A stretch of DNA of 64,000 nucleotides from Bradyrhizobium amphicarpaeae (GCF_002266435.3 NZ_CP029426.2:4370001-4434000); one strand, 5' to 3'; positions 33,622 to 43,015 are shown, numbered from the stretch's first letter. Notes: generated by a model from the sequence alone, not told the origin. Numbers and translations: made by a program.

Positions 33622-34953
33622 CTATTTCCCGCCCCGCTCCTTGCGCAGCTTGGCCCAGTAATCCAGCCGCTTCCGGATCTCGCGCTCGAAGCCTCGCTCA
33701 GGCGGGTCGTAGAAGGTCTGGCGGCCCAGGGCCTCCGGAAAATAGTCCTGGCCGGAGAAGGCATCGGGGGTGTCGTGGTCGTATTCGTAGGCGGCGCCGT
33801 AGCCTTCGGACTTCATCAGCTTGGTCGGGGAATTGAGGATGTGCTTGGGCGGCAGCAGCGAGCCGGCGTGCTTGGCCGTCTGCATCGCAGCCTTGAAGGC
33901 GGTGTAGACCGCGTTCGATTTCGGCGCGGTAGCAAGATAGACCACGGCCTGCGCGATGGCGAGCTCGCCCTCGGGATGGCCGAGGAAATCGAAGGCGTCC
34001 TTGGCCGCATTGGCGATGACGAGGGCTTGCGGATCGGCAAGGCCGATGTCCTCGACCGCCATGCGCACCACGCGGCGCGCCAGGAACAGCGGATCCTCGC
34101 CGGCATCGAGCATGCGGCAGAGATAATACAGCGCAGCGTCGGGATCGGAGCCGCGCACTGACTTATGCAGCGCCGAGATCAGATTGTAATGACCGTCGGC
34201 GGACTTGTCGTAGATCGGCGCGCGTCGTTGCAGGATATCCTGCAACTGCGCGGCATTGAAAATCTCGTCAGCGCGGGCCGAGCGCCAGACCTCTTCGGCG
34301 AGCGTCAGCGACGCGCGGCCGTCCCCGTCGGCCATACGCACCAGCACCGCGCGTGCTTCCTCGTCGAGCGGCAGCTTGCGGCCCTCGACCTCCTCGGCAT
34401 GCGCGAACAGTTTTTCGATCGCAGCCGCATCGAGCGAGCGAAACACCAACACGCGCGCGCGAGAGAGCAACGCCGCGTTGAGCTCGAAGGACGGGTTCTC
34501 GGTGGTGGCGCCGACCATCACGACGGTGCCGTCTTCCATCACGGGCAGAAACGAATCCTGCTGAGCGCGGTTGAAGCGATGCACCTCGTCGACGAACAGC
34601 AGCGTGCCCTTGCCCATCTCGCGGCGGGCGCGCGCGGCGTCGAACGCCTTCTTCAGATCGGCGACGCCGGAGAACACCGCCGAGATCTGCTCGAAATGCA
34701 GGTCGGTCGCATCCGCCAGCAGCCGCGCCACCGTGGTCTTGCCGGTGCCGGGCGGGCCCCAGAACACCAGCGACCCCAGCGTGCGCGTCTCCAGCATGCG
34801 CGTCAGCGCGCCGTCGGGACCGAGGATGTGGTCCTGGCCGACGACCTCCGACAGCGTGCGCGGGCGCAGCCGGTCCGGCAGCGGATGTGGAGCCTCGTGG
34901 TCGAGCCCCGCCGCCGCAAAGAGAGTTGGCGTTTGTGGTCGCTTCGGACTCAT
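33622..34953 (-). CDS. rarA: Replication-associated recombination protein A (AAA+ ATPase)
   Basis: This 443-residue protein is a RarA/MgsA-WRNIP1 clamp-loader-like ATPase acting at stalled replication forks. It has Walker A GPPGTGKTT at about 66-74, Walker B LLFVDEVHRF, sensor 1 GATTENPSF and the C-terminal tetramerisation region with LPPKHILNSPTKLMK. The ATG at 34953 overlaps the upstream protease stop by 4 bp (ATGA), so it is coupled to it. Length is normal for the family. Confidence 0.94.
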   Translation of the reverse strand: MSPKRPQTPTLFAAAGLDHEAPHPLPDRLRPRTLSEVVGQDHILGPDGALTRMLETRTLGSLVFWGPPGTGKTTVARLLADATDLHFEQISAVFSGVADLKKAFDAARARREMGKGTLLFVDEVHRFNRAQQDSFLPVMEDGTVVMVGATTENPSFELNAALLSRARVLVFRSLDAAAIEKLFAHAEEVEGRKLPLDEEARAVLVRMADGDGRASLTLAEEVWRSARADEIFNAAQLQDILQRRAPIYDKSADGHYNLISALHKSVRGSDPDAALYYLCRMLDAGEDPLFLARRVVRMAVEDIGLADPQALVIANAAKDAFDFLGHPEGELAIAQAVVYLATAPKSNAVYTAFKAAMQTAKHAGSLLPPKHILNSPTKLMKSEGYGAAYEYDHDTPDAFSGQDYFPEALGRQTFYDPPERGFEREIRKRLDYWAKLRKERGGK

Positions 34954-36356
34954 CCGCCCAGCGTGACGTTGATCTGCTGACCGCCGCGCACCAGCGTAAT
35001 ACGCCAGATCCGCGGGCGCTCTCCGGCGGCCTTTTCGAGGTCCCCGGTCTTGCTGATCTTCTGGTTGTTGACGGCCAGGATAATATCGCCCTTCTGGAAG
35101 CCGACATTCGCGGCTGCGCTGTCGCCGCCGAGATCGGTGATCACGACGCCTTCGGTGTCGGCGTCCAGATGCAGCTCGTCGGCGACCGCAGGCGTGATGG
35201 TCGAGACCTTGGCGCCCTGGAACGGCGATCGCGCGGTGACGACCAGTTCGTTGCGGCCCGTATCGGGCGCGGTCTCCAGCGCCACCGTCAGCTTGAGCGG
35301 CTTGCCGCCGCGCTGCACGTCGATCTGCGCGGTGCCGCCGAGCGGACGGGTGGCGAAGCGATAATCGAAGGCGTTGGGATCGTCCACGGTCTGGCCGTCG
35401 ATCCCGGTGATGAGATCGGAGGATTTCAGGCCGGCCTTCGCCGCGGGGCCGCTCGACACCACGCTCGCGACCAGCGCGCCGGTCGGCGAGCGCAGGCCGA
35501 GAGTCTCGGCGATCTCGGGCGTCACCGCCTGCAATCTCGCGCCTAGCCAAGGCCGCTTCACCGCCTTGCCGCCGCTCTTGGCGGAGGCGACGACGACGCG
35601 CACCATGTTGGAGGGAATCGCAAAGCCGATGCCTTGCGAGCCGCCGGAGCGCGAATAGATCGCGGTGTTGATGCCGGCGAGCCGGCCGTTCATGTCGACC
35701 AGCGCGCCGCCGGAATTGCCGGGATTGATCGCAGCGTCGGTCTGGATGAAGAACTGATAATCGGTGATGCCGACCTGCGTGCGCGCCAGCGCCGAGATGA
35801 TGCCGTGGGTCACGGTCTGGCCGACGCCGAAGGGATTGCCGATCGCCATCACGACGTCGCCCACCATCAACTCGTCCGAATTGGTGAAGTCGAGCGCCGG
35901 AAACTTCTCCTTGGTATCCTTCAGCCGCAGCACTGCCAGGTCGCTGCGGGAATCCTTCAGCACGATCTCGGCCTCGAACTCGCGCTTGTCCGACAGCGAC
36001 ACCTTCACCTGGTCGGCGCCCTCGATGACATGGACGTTGGTGACGACGAGGCCGGACGCATCGACGATCACACCCGAGCCGAGCGAACGCTGCACCTGCT
36101 CCTGTTGCTGGCCCGGCACGCCGAAGAAGCGGCGGAAGATCGGGTCATCCAGCAGCGGGTTGCGATTCTGCACCACCTTGGCGGCATAGACGTTGACCAC
36201 GGCCGGCTGCACCCGCTGCACGATCGGCGCATAGGACAGCCGCAGTTCGGCCGACGACGACGGGACCCGACGATCCTGCGCCGCAGCCGGATTGAACTGG
36301 GCGGAAAAGGCTATGCACGAGGCCGTGACGACGGCGGTCCAGATCGATCGAAACAT
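34950..36356 (-). CDS. DegP/DegQ-family periplasmic serine protease
   Basis: This 468-residue exported HtrA-type protease has a signal peptide ending near AAA-Q (about residue 26). A trypsin-like domain carries the triad His109 (TNVHVI), Asp139 (SDLAVL) and Ser215 (GNSGGAL), and two PDZ domains follow to the C-terminus (one at about 265-350, one at 375-465). The family degrades or refolds envelope proteins. It heads the protease-rarA-higA-RluA transcript. The ATG at 36356 is the natural start. DegQ-like rather than DegP-like based on the short LA loop (VPGQQQEQVQRS). Confidence 0.93.
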   Translation of the reverse strand: MFRSIWTAVVTASCIAFSAQFNPAAAQDRRVPSSSAELRLSYAPIVQRVQPAVVNVYAAKVVQNRNPLLDDPIFRRFFGVPGQQQEQVQRSLGSGVIVDASGLVVTNVHVIEGADQVKVSLSDKREFEAEIVLKDSRSDLAVLRLKDTKEKFPALDFTNSDELMVGDVVMAIGNPFGVGQTVTHGIISALARTQVGITDYQFFIQTDAAINPGNSGGALVDMNGRLAGINTAIYSRSGGSQGIGFAIPSNMVRVVVASAKSGGKAVKRPWLGARLQAVTPEIAETLGLRSPTGALVASVVSSGPAAKAGLKSSDLITGIDGQTVDDPNAFDYRFATRPLGGTAQIDVQRGGKPLKLTVALETAPDTGRNELVVTARSPFQGAKVSTITPAVADELHLDADTEGVVITDLGGDSAAANVGFQKGDIILAVNNQKISKTGDLEKAAGERPRIWRITLVRGGQQINVTLGG

Positions 36357-36671
36357 TCCTACCTCTCGGAAAAGACGCCGGAATATAGGCGCGTTCGCCC
36401 CCCAATAGAAGGGCGCCGGACGGCAATTCGGCCCCCTTTCCGGTGTGTCCTGAGTGCAAGCTCGGCGTGCGAATCGGCAAATTGCCTGAGGGCTCGATTG
36501 GCATGACGCGCATCATCCCGCATTGTGGAGCCGAGGGGATTCGGTTGCGGCGAATTTGCATCAGCAGGAACCCGATCAACGGGACGCAGCGTCGCGGGGC
36601 AGTCATCGATCATATCTAGGCTCTCCCGCGTTCGACTTGGGGAAGTTTCGTCAAACGATGGAGGCGTGAAC
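36357..36671. promoter_or_regulatory. Divergent intergenic region, porin and protease
   Basis: This 315-bp gap separates the divergent porin and DegQ-like genes and must hold both promoters. No supported frame, repeat or terminator was found in it. A region around 36600-36625 (ATCGATCATATCTAGGC) is the most AT-rich part. Confidence 0.4.
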
Positions 36672-38285
36672 GTGAGCAGGACATTAATCGCGGCCACGGC
36701 GATGGGCCTCGCCGGCGTGCTGGCGGCCTCGCAGGCCCAGGCCCAATCGGCAAACAGCAGCGAGCAGGAGATCGCGCTGCTCAAGCAGCAGCTGAAGATG
36801 CTGGAGCAGAAGCTCGACAAACTCCAGAGCCAGACCGCGGCGAACACGGCCGCCACGGCGAAGGCAAAGGCCGAAGCGAAGGCCGAGGCGAAGGCTGAAG
36901 CGCGCTCGGAGGCGAAGGCTGTGGTGGCCAACGCGAACGCGGCGATCCCGGTCAAGGGCCCCGCGCCGGCGTCCGGCGTGGTCGTGACCATGCCGAACAA
37001 CCGGCCGACCATCTGCACCGCCGACCAGGCCAATTGCGTCGCCATCACCGGCCGCCTGCATTACGACGTCGGCGGCTATGACTATCGACCCAACACGGCG
37101 GCCACCGTGCCGCAAAAGCTCGACAGCGGACAGAACGTCCGCCGCGCCCGCATCGGCGTCACCGGCAAGTTCTTCAACGACTGGAACTTCGCGCTCATCT
37201 ACGATTTCGGCGGCTCCTCCGACGGCTTTGGCGGTGCGGCGCCGGGCTCACTGCCGGGCGGCGGCGTCTCCGGTGTCGAAAACGCCTATCTCAGCTATAC
37301 CGGCTTGAAACCGTTCGGCGGCAAGATGGCGGTCGAGGCCGGCATCATGGACCTGCCCTACACGCTCGACGAGGCCACGAGCTCCAACGACATCATGTTC
37401 ATGGAGCGCGCCTCGGCCGGCATCATCGCGACCAATATCGCAGCCGGCGACTTCCGTTCCGCGGCCGGTACGCGCTGGTACAACGACCAGCTCTGGATCG
37501 GCGGCTATGTCACGGGGCCAACGACCGGGGCGATCCATTCGGCTTCGAGCGCGGCGCCGGCGGGCACGAGCGAGCAATATGGCGCAGTCGCGCGCGTTGC
37601 CGGCAACCCCATCAGCGGCAAGGACTATTCGGTGCATATCGGCGCCGACGCCCAGTGGCTGATCCAGCCGCCGCGCAATCTCATCGCCAACACGCAAACC
37701 GTCGCGCTCAGCGATCGTCCGGAACTGCGTTTGGATCCGACCACGCTGATCTCGACCGGCGCGATCGCCAATGCCTCGGGCGCGCAGGTCTACAGCGTCG
37801 AAGCCGCGGCGACCTATGGTCCGTTCATCGTTCAGGGCGAGTACTTCTTCTACAATATCGACCGCACCGCCAACACCGGCGTCCCGCTGGTCGGCGCACC
37901 CAGCCTGAAATTCCAGGGCGGTTACGCGCAGGCCGGCTACGTGCTGACGGGCGAAGGCCGCAGCTACAACGCCGCCAACGCGGCCTATGGCGGCGTCAAG
38001 CCAGCGCATCCGTTCTCGCTCGAAGGCGGTGGCTGGGGCGCGTGGGAAATCGCGGGACGGTTCTCGACGGTCGACCTCAACAATCAGTTGGGCACGGCGA
38101 CCGGGATCGCCGGCGGTCGGCAGACCGTCTACACAGCAGCGCTCAACTGGTACGTCAACGGCAACGTCCGCTTCATGCTCGACTATCTGCATGGCACGGT
38201 GTCGAGGCAGGCTTCGCCGGTCTCGACCGCCGATGTCGGCTCGAAGTTCGACGCGGTCGCGATGCGCACGCAGTTCGCGTTCTGA
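36672..38285 (+). CDS. OprO/OprP-type porin
   Basis: This 537-residue outer-membrane protein has a signal peptide (ending QAQAQ), then an N-terminal coiled coil (EQEIALLKQQLKMLEQKLDKLQ, split in two heptad runs) and an Ala/Lys repeat region. A beta-barrel rich in aromatic residues ends in the terminal phenylalanine QFAF. These features match phosphate-selective porins, although the barrel here may carry other anions. The GTG at 36672 is chosen: GGAGG lies 7 bases upstream, while a GTG two codons earlier would overlap it. Confidence 0.88.
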   Translation: MSRTLIAATAMGLAGVLAASQAQAQSANSSEQEIALLKQQLKMLEQKLDKLQSQTAANTAATAKAKAEAKAEAKAEARSEAKAVVANANAAIPVKGPAPASGVVVTMPNNRPTICTADQANCVAITGRLHYDVGGYDYRPNTAATVPQKLDSGQNVRRARIGVTGKFFNDWNFALIYDFGGSSDGFGGAAPGSLPGGGVSGVENAYLSYTGLKPFGGKMAVEAGIMDLPYTLDEATSSNDIMFMERASAGIIATNIAAGDFRSAAGTRWYNDQLWIGGYVTGPTTGAIHSASSAAPAGTSEQYGAVARVAGNPISGKDYSVHIGADAQWLIQPPRNLIANTQTVALSDRPELRLDPTTLISTGAIANASGAQVYSVEAAATYGPFIVQGEYFFYNIDRTANTGVPLVGAPSLKFQGGYAQAGYVLTGEGRSYNAANAAYGGVKPAHPFSLEGGGWGAWEIAGRFSTVDLNNQLGTATGIAGGRQTVYTAALNWYVNGNVRFMLDYLHGTVSRQASPVSTADVGSKFDAVAMRTQFAF

Positions 38286-38299
38286 CATCTCCCGTCATC

Positions 38300-38327
38300 C
38301 CCGGGCGCGCGCAAGCGCGAGCCCGGG
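38300..38327. terminator. Hairpin between convergent porin and HxlR genes
   Basis: CCCGGGC-GCGC...GCGC-GCCCGGG forms a strong stem with an AA loop between the convergent gene ends. It likely acts as a two-way transcription barrier, although no T run is present. Confidence 0.5.
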
Positions 38328-38339
38328 ACAAAGCAGGAA

Positions 38340-38720
38340 TTACGCCGCGCGCTTCGGCTTCCTCACCACCACCACCGGCGGCGGCGCGCAGGACAGCCGC
38401 TGCTGGTGGCTCTCGCCCCAGGCCTTCAGGATGTCGATCACCGGCTTGAGGCTCTCGCCGAGCTCGGAGAGACAATACTCCACGCGCGGCGGCACCTCGG
38501 CATAAACCTTGCGGATGACGAGCTTGTCCTCCTCCAGCGCGCGAAGCTGCTTGGTCAGCATGCGCTGGGTGATGCCGGGCATCCGGCGACGCAATTCGCC
38601 GAAGCGCTGGGTGCCGTCCTGGAGGTGGTAGAGGATCACGCCCTTCCACTTCCCGTCGATCAGATCCAGCGTCGCCTCGACCGAGCAGCCGGGACGCCGG
38701 CTAAAATCCCGCCGTTTCAT
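38340..38720 (-). CDS. HxlR-family transcriptional regulator
   Basis: This 126-residue winged-helix protein has the HxlR signature: CSVEATLDLIDGKWKGVILYHL, RFGELRRRMPGITQRMLTKQL, and LGESLKPVIDILKAWGE. HxlR regulators sense reactive electrophiles or small ligands, often without a conserved cysteine; the single early Cys is at position 15 or so. It is divergent from a quinone oxidoreductase gene, its likely target. The ATG at 38720 is used; a TTG 24 bases upstream is possible. Confidence 0.9.
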   Translation of the reverse strand: MKRRDFSRRPGCSVEATLDLIDGKWKGVILYHLQDGTQRFGELRRRMPGITQRMLTKQLRALEEDKLVIRKVYAEVPPRVEYCLSELGESLKPVIDILKAWGESHQQRLSCAPPPVVVVRKPKRAA

Positions 38721-38733
38721 CCGTGTTTTCCCA

Positions 38734-38755
38734 ATAGTATCCAAACAGGGACTAT
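38734..38755. promoter_or_regulatory. HxlR operator candidate
   Basis: ATAGTATCC and AGGGACTAT form an imperfect inverted repeat around AAAC, 14-35 bp upstream of the HxlR start and within the divergent promoter region. ATAGT...ACTAT is the exact part of the repeat. Confidence 0.45.
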
Positions 38756-38854
38756 ATCCCCGAATTTACAGTACTTGCCAAATCGGAGCTAGCGGGACAG
38801 TTAGCAGGTCAGGCGCCCATGCCAAAGCTTTGCGCCATCTGATGGAGACAAGCC

Positions 38855-39868
38855 ATGAAGGCCGTCGGCTACAAGACATCGCTTCCGATCGAGGACGCGG
38901 ATTCGCTGATCGATTTCGAGACCGCAAAACCCGAGCCCAAGGGACGCGACATCCGCGTCGCCGTGAAGGCGATTTCGGCCAATCCGGTCGATTACAAGGT
39001 GCGCAAGCGCGCAGCGCCGCCCGAGGGCGAGACCAAGATCCTGGGTTATGACGCGGCCGGCGTGGTCGATGCGATCGGGCCCGAGGTCACGCTGTTCAAG
39101 CCTGGCGACGAGGTGTTCTACGCCGGCTCGATCCTGCGCCAGGGCACCAACGCCGAATTCCACTTGGTTGATGAGCGCATCACAGGCCTCAAGCCGAAGA
39201 GCCTGACGTTCGCGCAGGCCGCAGCCCTTCCCCTCACCTCCATCACCGCCTGGGAATTGCTGTTCGATCGGCTCGGCGCAGTGCCCGGCAAGAGCGTCGA
39301 TCCGCGCACGCTGCTGGTCACGGGCGGCGCCGGCGGCGTCGGCTCGATCCTGATCCAGCTCGCCCGCCGCCTCACCGGTCTCACGGTGGTCGCGACCGCG
39401 ACGCGGCCGGAATCGCAGAAATGGTGCCTCGATCTCGGCGCGCATGCGGTGATCGATCATGGCAAGCCGATGAAGGAGCAGATCGAAAAATTGAAGCTGC
39501 CGCCGGTCGCGCTGGTGGCGAGCCTCACCTTCACCGACCAGCACTACAAGGCGATCGCCGAGTTGATGGCGCCGCAGGGCCGGTTCGGCCTGATCGACGA
39601 TCCCCCGGAGTTCACCATGAGCACGTTCAAGGGGAAGGCAATCTCGGTCCACTGGGAATCGATGTTCACGCGGTCCTCGTTCCAGACGGCGGACATGATC
39701 GCGCAGCATCATCTGCTCAACGACGTCGCCGACCTCATCGACAAGGGCGTGCTGCGCACCACGCTCGACCAGACTTTCGGCACGATCAACGCCGCCAACC
39801 TCAAGCGCGCTCACTCGCTGCTCGAGAGCGGCAAGTCGCGCGGCAAGATCGTGCTGGAGGGGTGGTAG
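38855..39868 (+). CDS. Zinc-type alcohol dehydrogenase-like quinone oxidoreductase
   Basis: This 337-residue medium-chain dehydrogenase/reductase has a GroES-like N-terminal domain (KAISANPVDYKVRKRA, GYDAAGVV) and a Rossmann domain with LLVTGGAGGVGSILIQLA. The structural zinc cysteines of true alcohol dehydrogenases are absent, so it is of the quinone oxidoreductase (zeta-crystallin/ZADH) type that reduces quinones or enones with NADPH. The divergent HxlR gene probably controls it in response to electrophile stress. The ATG at 38855 follows GGAGACA. Confidence 0.9.
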   Translation: MKAVGYKTSLPIEDADSLIDFETAKPEPKGRDIRVAVKAISANPVDYKVRKRAAPPEGETKILGYDAAGVVDAIGPEVTLFKPGDEVFYAGSILRQGTNAEFHLVDERITGLKPKSLTFAQAAALPLTSITAWELLFDRLGAVPGKSVDPRTLLVTGGAGGVGSILIQLARRLTGLTVVATATRPESQKWCLDLGAHAVIDHGKPMKEQIEKLKLPPVALVASLTFTDQHYKAIAELMAPQGRFGLIDDPPEFTMSTFKGKAISVHWESMFTRSSFQTADMIAQHHLLNDVADLIDKGVLRTTLDQTFGTINAANLKRAHSLLESGKSRGKIVLEGW

Positions 39869-39871
39869 GCG

Positions 39872-41200
39872 TCAGTTCGAAGCGGGCGGCGCCTTCGTGT
39901 CCGGCGGCCGCGCCGCCCGCTCGACGAAGCCTTTTGCCAAAGCGTGATAGATCCCCTCCTTGCAAATCATTCGAGAGGTCACGTGCGCGATCAGCGCGGC
40001 CGCCATCAACGGCACGACCATGCCGTGATTGTCGGTCATCTCGGTCACGATCACGAAAGCCGTGATCGGCGCCTGCACCACGCCGGCGAAGTACGAGACC
40101 ATGCCGAGCAGCATGATCGCGCCGAGCGGCGCATCGTGGAAGAATGAGGCGATGTTGCTGCCGATGCCGGCTCCGACGGCGAGCGACGGCGCGAAAATTC
40201 CGCCGGGTATGCCGCTGATCGCAGCAAAGGTCGTCGCCAGCAGCTTGAGCACGCCAAAGTCCTGCGGCAGCGGCGCGCCGTGCTCCAGCGCCGTCTTCAC
40301 CTGATTATAGCCGGTGCCGTAGATCGTGTCGCCGGAGACGAGGCCGCAGAGCGCGACTGCAAGGCCGCACGCGAATGCAAACCAGAGTGGATGCCCCTTG
40401 ATCGCGCGTCCGAGCGGATTCTTGAGGCCCCGCGCCATCGCGATGACGATGCGGCTGAATACCCCGCCCGCAAGGCCGCCAGCGACACCGCAGAGCGGAA
40501 CCGCCAGCCAGTCCAGGCCACGCGCCAGCGACATCGCGCTGCTGCCGAAATAGGCGTAATTGCCCGCCAGCGCCAGCGAGGTCAGGCCAGCCGCGATCAC
40601 GGCCGCAATGATGAGGCTTGACGTGCGGGTCTCGAAGGCGCGGCTCATCTCCTCGATGCCGAAGACGATTCCGGCCAGCGGCGTATTGAAGGCCGCAGCG
40701 ACGCCTGCGGCGGCGCCGGCCAGAATCAAACCGGGCTGGCGGCGCGGCGAGACGCGGCCGAGCGCGAACATGATGGACGCGCCCACCTGCACTGTCGGGC
40801 CTTCCCGGCCGACGGAGGCGCCACACAACAGACCGAACAGAGTGAGAATCACTTTTCCGACTGCGATCCGCATCGAGACCAGGCTCTCTCGCGCGCGCTG
40901 ATCGGTCAGATGCCGTGCGGCGATGGCTTGCGGAATTCCGCTCCCCTGCGCGTTCGGAAACAGTCGAATGGTCAAATAGGCCGAGAGTACGAAGCCCAGC
41001 GGCGTCACCGCCAGTACGGCATAGCGGGACTTCGCGAGCAGCAGCGCGAAAGCATGCTGGGCGAGATCGGCGAGTTGCGCCAGCGCCACCGCGATGGCGC
41101 CGACAGCGATCCCGCCGAGCAGGAAGATCGCCTGCCGCTGCCATCGCGCGGAGGTCAGCTTGAAGAGGCGTTTATGGCGGGTCGACAGGGGCCAGAGCAT
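39872..41200 (-). CDS. ClC-family chloride channel or Cl-/H+ antiporter
   Basis: This 442-residue inner-membrane protein has about ten to twelve hydrophobic helices and the three ion-site motifs: GSGIPQ near residue 77, GREGPTVQ near 135 (with the gating Glu) and GIPGGIFAP near 340. Bacterial members usually exchange chloride for protons, needed for acid resistance or ion balance, or carry fluoride. GSGIP with GREGP fits chloride rather than fluoride. Only 3 bp separate its stop from the convergent quinone oxidoreductase stop. The ATG at 41200 gives the natural length. Confidence 0.9.
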   Translation of the reverse strand: MLWPLSTRHKRLFKLTSARWQRQAIFLLGGIAVGAIAVALAQLADLAQHAFALLLAKSRYAVLAVTPLGFVLSAYLTIRLFPNAQGSGIPQAIAARHLTDQRARESLVSMRIAVGKVILTLFGLLCGASVGREGPTVQVGASIMFALGRVSPRRQPGLILAGAAAGVAAAFNTPLAGIVFGIEEMSRAFETRTSSLIIAAVIAAGLTSLALAGNYAYFGSSAMSLARGLDWLAVPLCGVAGGLAGGVFSRIVIAMARGLKNPLGRAIKGHPLWFAFACGLAVALCGLVSGDTIYGTGYNQVKTALEHGAPLPQDFGVLKLLATTFAAISGIPGGIFAPSLAVGAGIGSNIASFFHDAPLGAIMLLGMVSYFAGVVQAPITAFVIVTEMTDNHGMVVPLMAAALIAHVTSRMICKEGIYHALAKGFVERAARPPDTKAPPASN

Positions 41201-41327
41201 GGGAGCTGATCCTAGCCGACTGCGCACCGAATGGAACCCGCGGGCGGGCAAACCAGCCAGACGGGAACCACGCCTTCGACGAACGGCAGCCGCCTCCAGC
41301 ACCGCCTGCCGCCGCTGCAGCGTCTCC

Positions 41328-42116
41328 TCAAGCGATGGTATTGACGATGCCGCCCTCGGCCCGCAGCGCTGCACCGTTGGTCGCGGACGCCTGCTTCGAG
41401 GCGACATAGACCACCATGTTGGCGATCTCGTCGACGCTGGCGAAGCGTTGCAGCAACGAGCTCGGGCGATGCTGCTTGACGAAGTTGGCAGCGGCTTCAT
41501 CGACCGACTGGCCGTTCTGCTTCGCGAGATCCTTCACGAAGGTCTCGACGCCCTCCGACATGGTCGGGCCCGGCAGCACGGAATTGACGGTAACACCCGT
41601 GCCGCGGGTAAGCTGTGCCAAGCCGCGCGCGACCGAGAGCTGGGCCGTCTTGGTCATGCCGTAGTGGATCATCTCGACGGGAATGTTGAGCCCGGACTCC
41701 GATGAGATGAAGACGACGCGGCCCCAATTGCGCTTGAGCATGCCCTTCAGGTAAGCGCGCGACAGCCGCACGCCGCTCATGACGTTGACCTCGAAGAACC
41801 GGCTCCAGTCCTCGTCCGGAATCTCGAAGAAATCCTTCGGCTCGAAGATGCCGGCATTGTTGATGAGAATGTCGACCTCGGGCAGTGCCGCAACCAGCGC
41901 CTTGCAGCCCGCTGCGGTCGAAACGTCGGCAGCGATTCCGCGCACCTTCGCGCCCGTCCCTTCCAGCTTGCTCACGGCGGCATCGACCTTGTCCTGGCCC
42001 CGGCCGTTGATGACGACGCTGGCGCCGGAGGCCGCCAGGCCTTTGGCGATGGCGTGGCCGATGCCGGCGGTCGAGCCGGTCACGAGGGCGGTCTTTCCGG
42101 AAAGGTCGATGTTCAT
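41328..42116 (-). CDS. Short-chain dehydrogenase/reductase
   Basis: This 262-residue Rossmann-fold enzyme has TGSTAGIG at 14-21, NNAG at 86-89, Ser139, and the catalytic pair Tyr152 and Lys156 (YGMTK). The QHRPSSLLQRF and VVYVASKQASATNGAALRAEGG endings match classic SDRs. Substrate and cofactor preference cannot be resolved; an Asn-Gly-Arg (INGRG) after beta 2 suggests NADP. It is a separate unit upstream of the ClC gene. Confidence 0.9.
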   Translation of the reverse strand: MNIDLSGKTALVTGSTAGIGHAIAKGLAASGASVVINGRGQDKVDAAVSKLEGTGAKVRGIAADVSTAAGCKALVAALPEVDILINNAGIFEPKDFFEIPDEDWSRFFEVNVMSGVRLSRAYLKGMLKRNWGRVVFISSESGLNIPVEMIHYGMTKTAQLSVARGLAQLTRGTGVTVNSVLPGPTMSEGVETFVKDLAKQNGQSVDEAAANFVKQHRPSSLLQRFASVDEIANMVVYVASKQASATNGAALRAEGGIVNTIA

Positions 42117-42402
42117 GCGATGGCTCCCTTGATGCTGACGGAGATATCGTGCGCGGCGAAAGCAGCTTCAATCGTCCCTCACCGACGCGTGAGGACCGGC
42201 CGCCACGACGGCAGTGCCGTCCGATTGGCAGAGCGTAACGAGCCCATCATGTTGACGGGGCGACGGCGAGCGGACATGCGCGAAGGCGTCGAAATCTCAC
42301 GCCACCATACTGGCATGAGCTTGTATCCGTCGCATGCGATACCTTGCGTGATCGCACGTTTGATTGGTGATCGCTGGCCAGGAGACGGCGGCCGCGCCAT
42401 AC
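42117..42402. other. Spacer between SDR gene and ribosomal terminator
   Basis: This 286-bp stretch lies upstream of the SDR gene and downstream of the ribosomal operon terminator. It should contain the SDR promoter. No gene, repeat or operator could be supported in it. Confidence 0.4.
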
Positions 42403-42428
42403 AAAAAAGCGGCGCCCAGGGGCGCCGC
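42403..42428 (-). terminator. Rho-independent terminator of the ribosomal protein cluster
   Basis: On the minus strand, a perfect 8-bp GC-only stem (GCGGCGCC and GGCGCCGC, loop CCTG) is followed at once by TTTTTTG. It begins 28 bp after the rplQ stop and is the clearest intrinsic terminator in the window, closing the str-S10-spc-alpha cluster. Confidence 0.9.
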
Positions 42429-42455
42429 TTTCAAAAAACTCAAATACCGTTCGGC

Positions 42456-42872
42456 TTACGCCGCCTCGGCTTCCTTTTCCTGCACCGGACCGGAATCCTG
42501 GCCCTTGGCGTCGACGTCGCGATCGACGAACTCGATCACGGCCATCGCGGCGTTGTCGCCGTAGCGGAAGCCGGCCTTGATGATGCGGGTGTAGCCGCCC
42601 TGACGGTCCTTGTAGCGAGCCGCCAGCACGTCGAACAGCTTCTTGACCTGGTCCTTGTCCCGCATCTCGGAGATCGCCTGGCGGCGCATCGCCAGCCCGC
42701 CCTTCTTGCCGAGGGTGACGAGCTTCTCGACGATCGGACGCAATTCCTTCGCCTTCGGCAGCGTGGTGACGATCTGCTCGTGCTTGATCAGCGCAGCGCA
42801 CATGTTGGCGAACATTGCGCGGCGATGCTCGGCCGTGCGATTGAGCTTCCGATGAACCTTGCCGTGACGCAT
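42456..42872 (-). CDS. rplQ: 50S ribosomal protein L17
   Basis: This 138-residue protein is L17 of the large subunit, showing [40 protein letters not shown] and [15 protein letters not shown]-terminal acidic extension after VEFVDRD is typical of alphaproteobacterial L17. It is the last gene of the alpha part, 143 bp below rpoA, with a repeat element between them. Confidence 0.97.
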   Translation of the reverse strand: MRHGKVHRKLNRTAEHRRAMFANMCAALIKHEQIVTTLPKAKELRPIVEKLVTLGKKGGLAMRRQAISEMRDKDQVKKLFDVLAARYKDRQGGYTRIIKAGFRYGDNAAMAVIEFVDRDVDAKGQDSGPVQEKEAEAA

Positions 42873-42950
42873 GTGACTATTCCTTACGTAAAAACTGCCG
42901 CGACGGTTCGTCGGACATGTTGCTCAGGTGGGCTGCCTGCGTTCGCCCGG

Positions 42951-43012
42951 ATAGCGAGTCGTGAATGGCGAGTAGCGAGTTGTGTTCGCTATTCGCCACT
43001 CCCCGTTCGCCG
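42951..43012. repeat. GCGAGT/ATTCGC repeat between rpoA and rplQ
   Basis: ATAGCGAGTCGTGAATGGCGAGTAGCGAG and TTCGCTATTCGCCACTCC... form loosely palindromic arms. The same CGAATAGCGA-type words recur at 57485-57526 near the front of the S10 part. Both sit in gene gaps of one operon. Confidence 0.65.
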
Positions 43013-43015
43013 AAC

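Noticed and set aside
33622..35550. A rarA frame extended by nearly 200 codons upstream.
   Set aside because: The extension overlaps the protease gene throughout and shows no RarA similarity; the ATG at 34953 sits at a 4-bp overlap.
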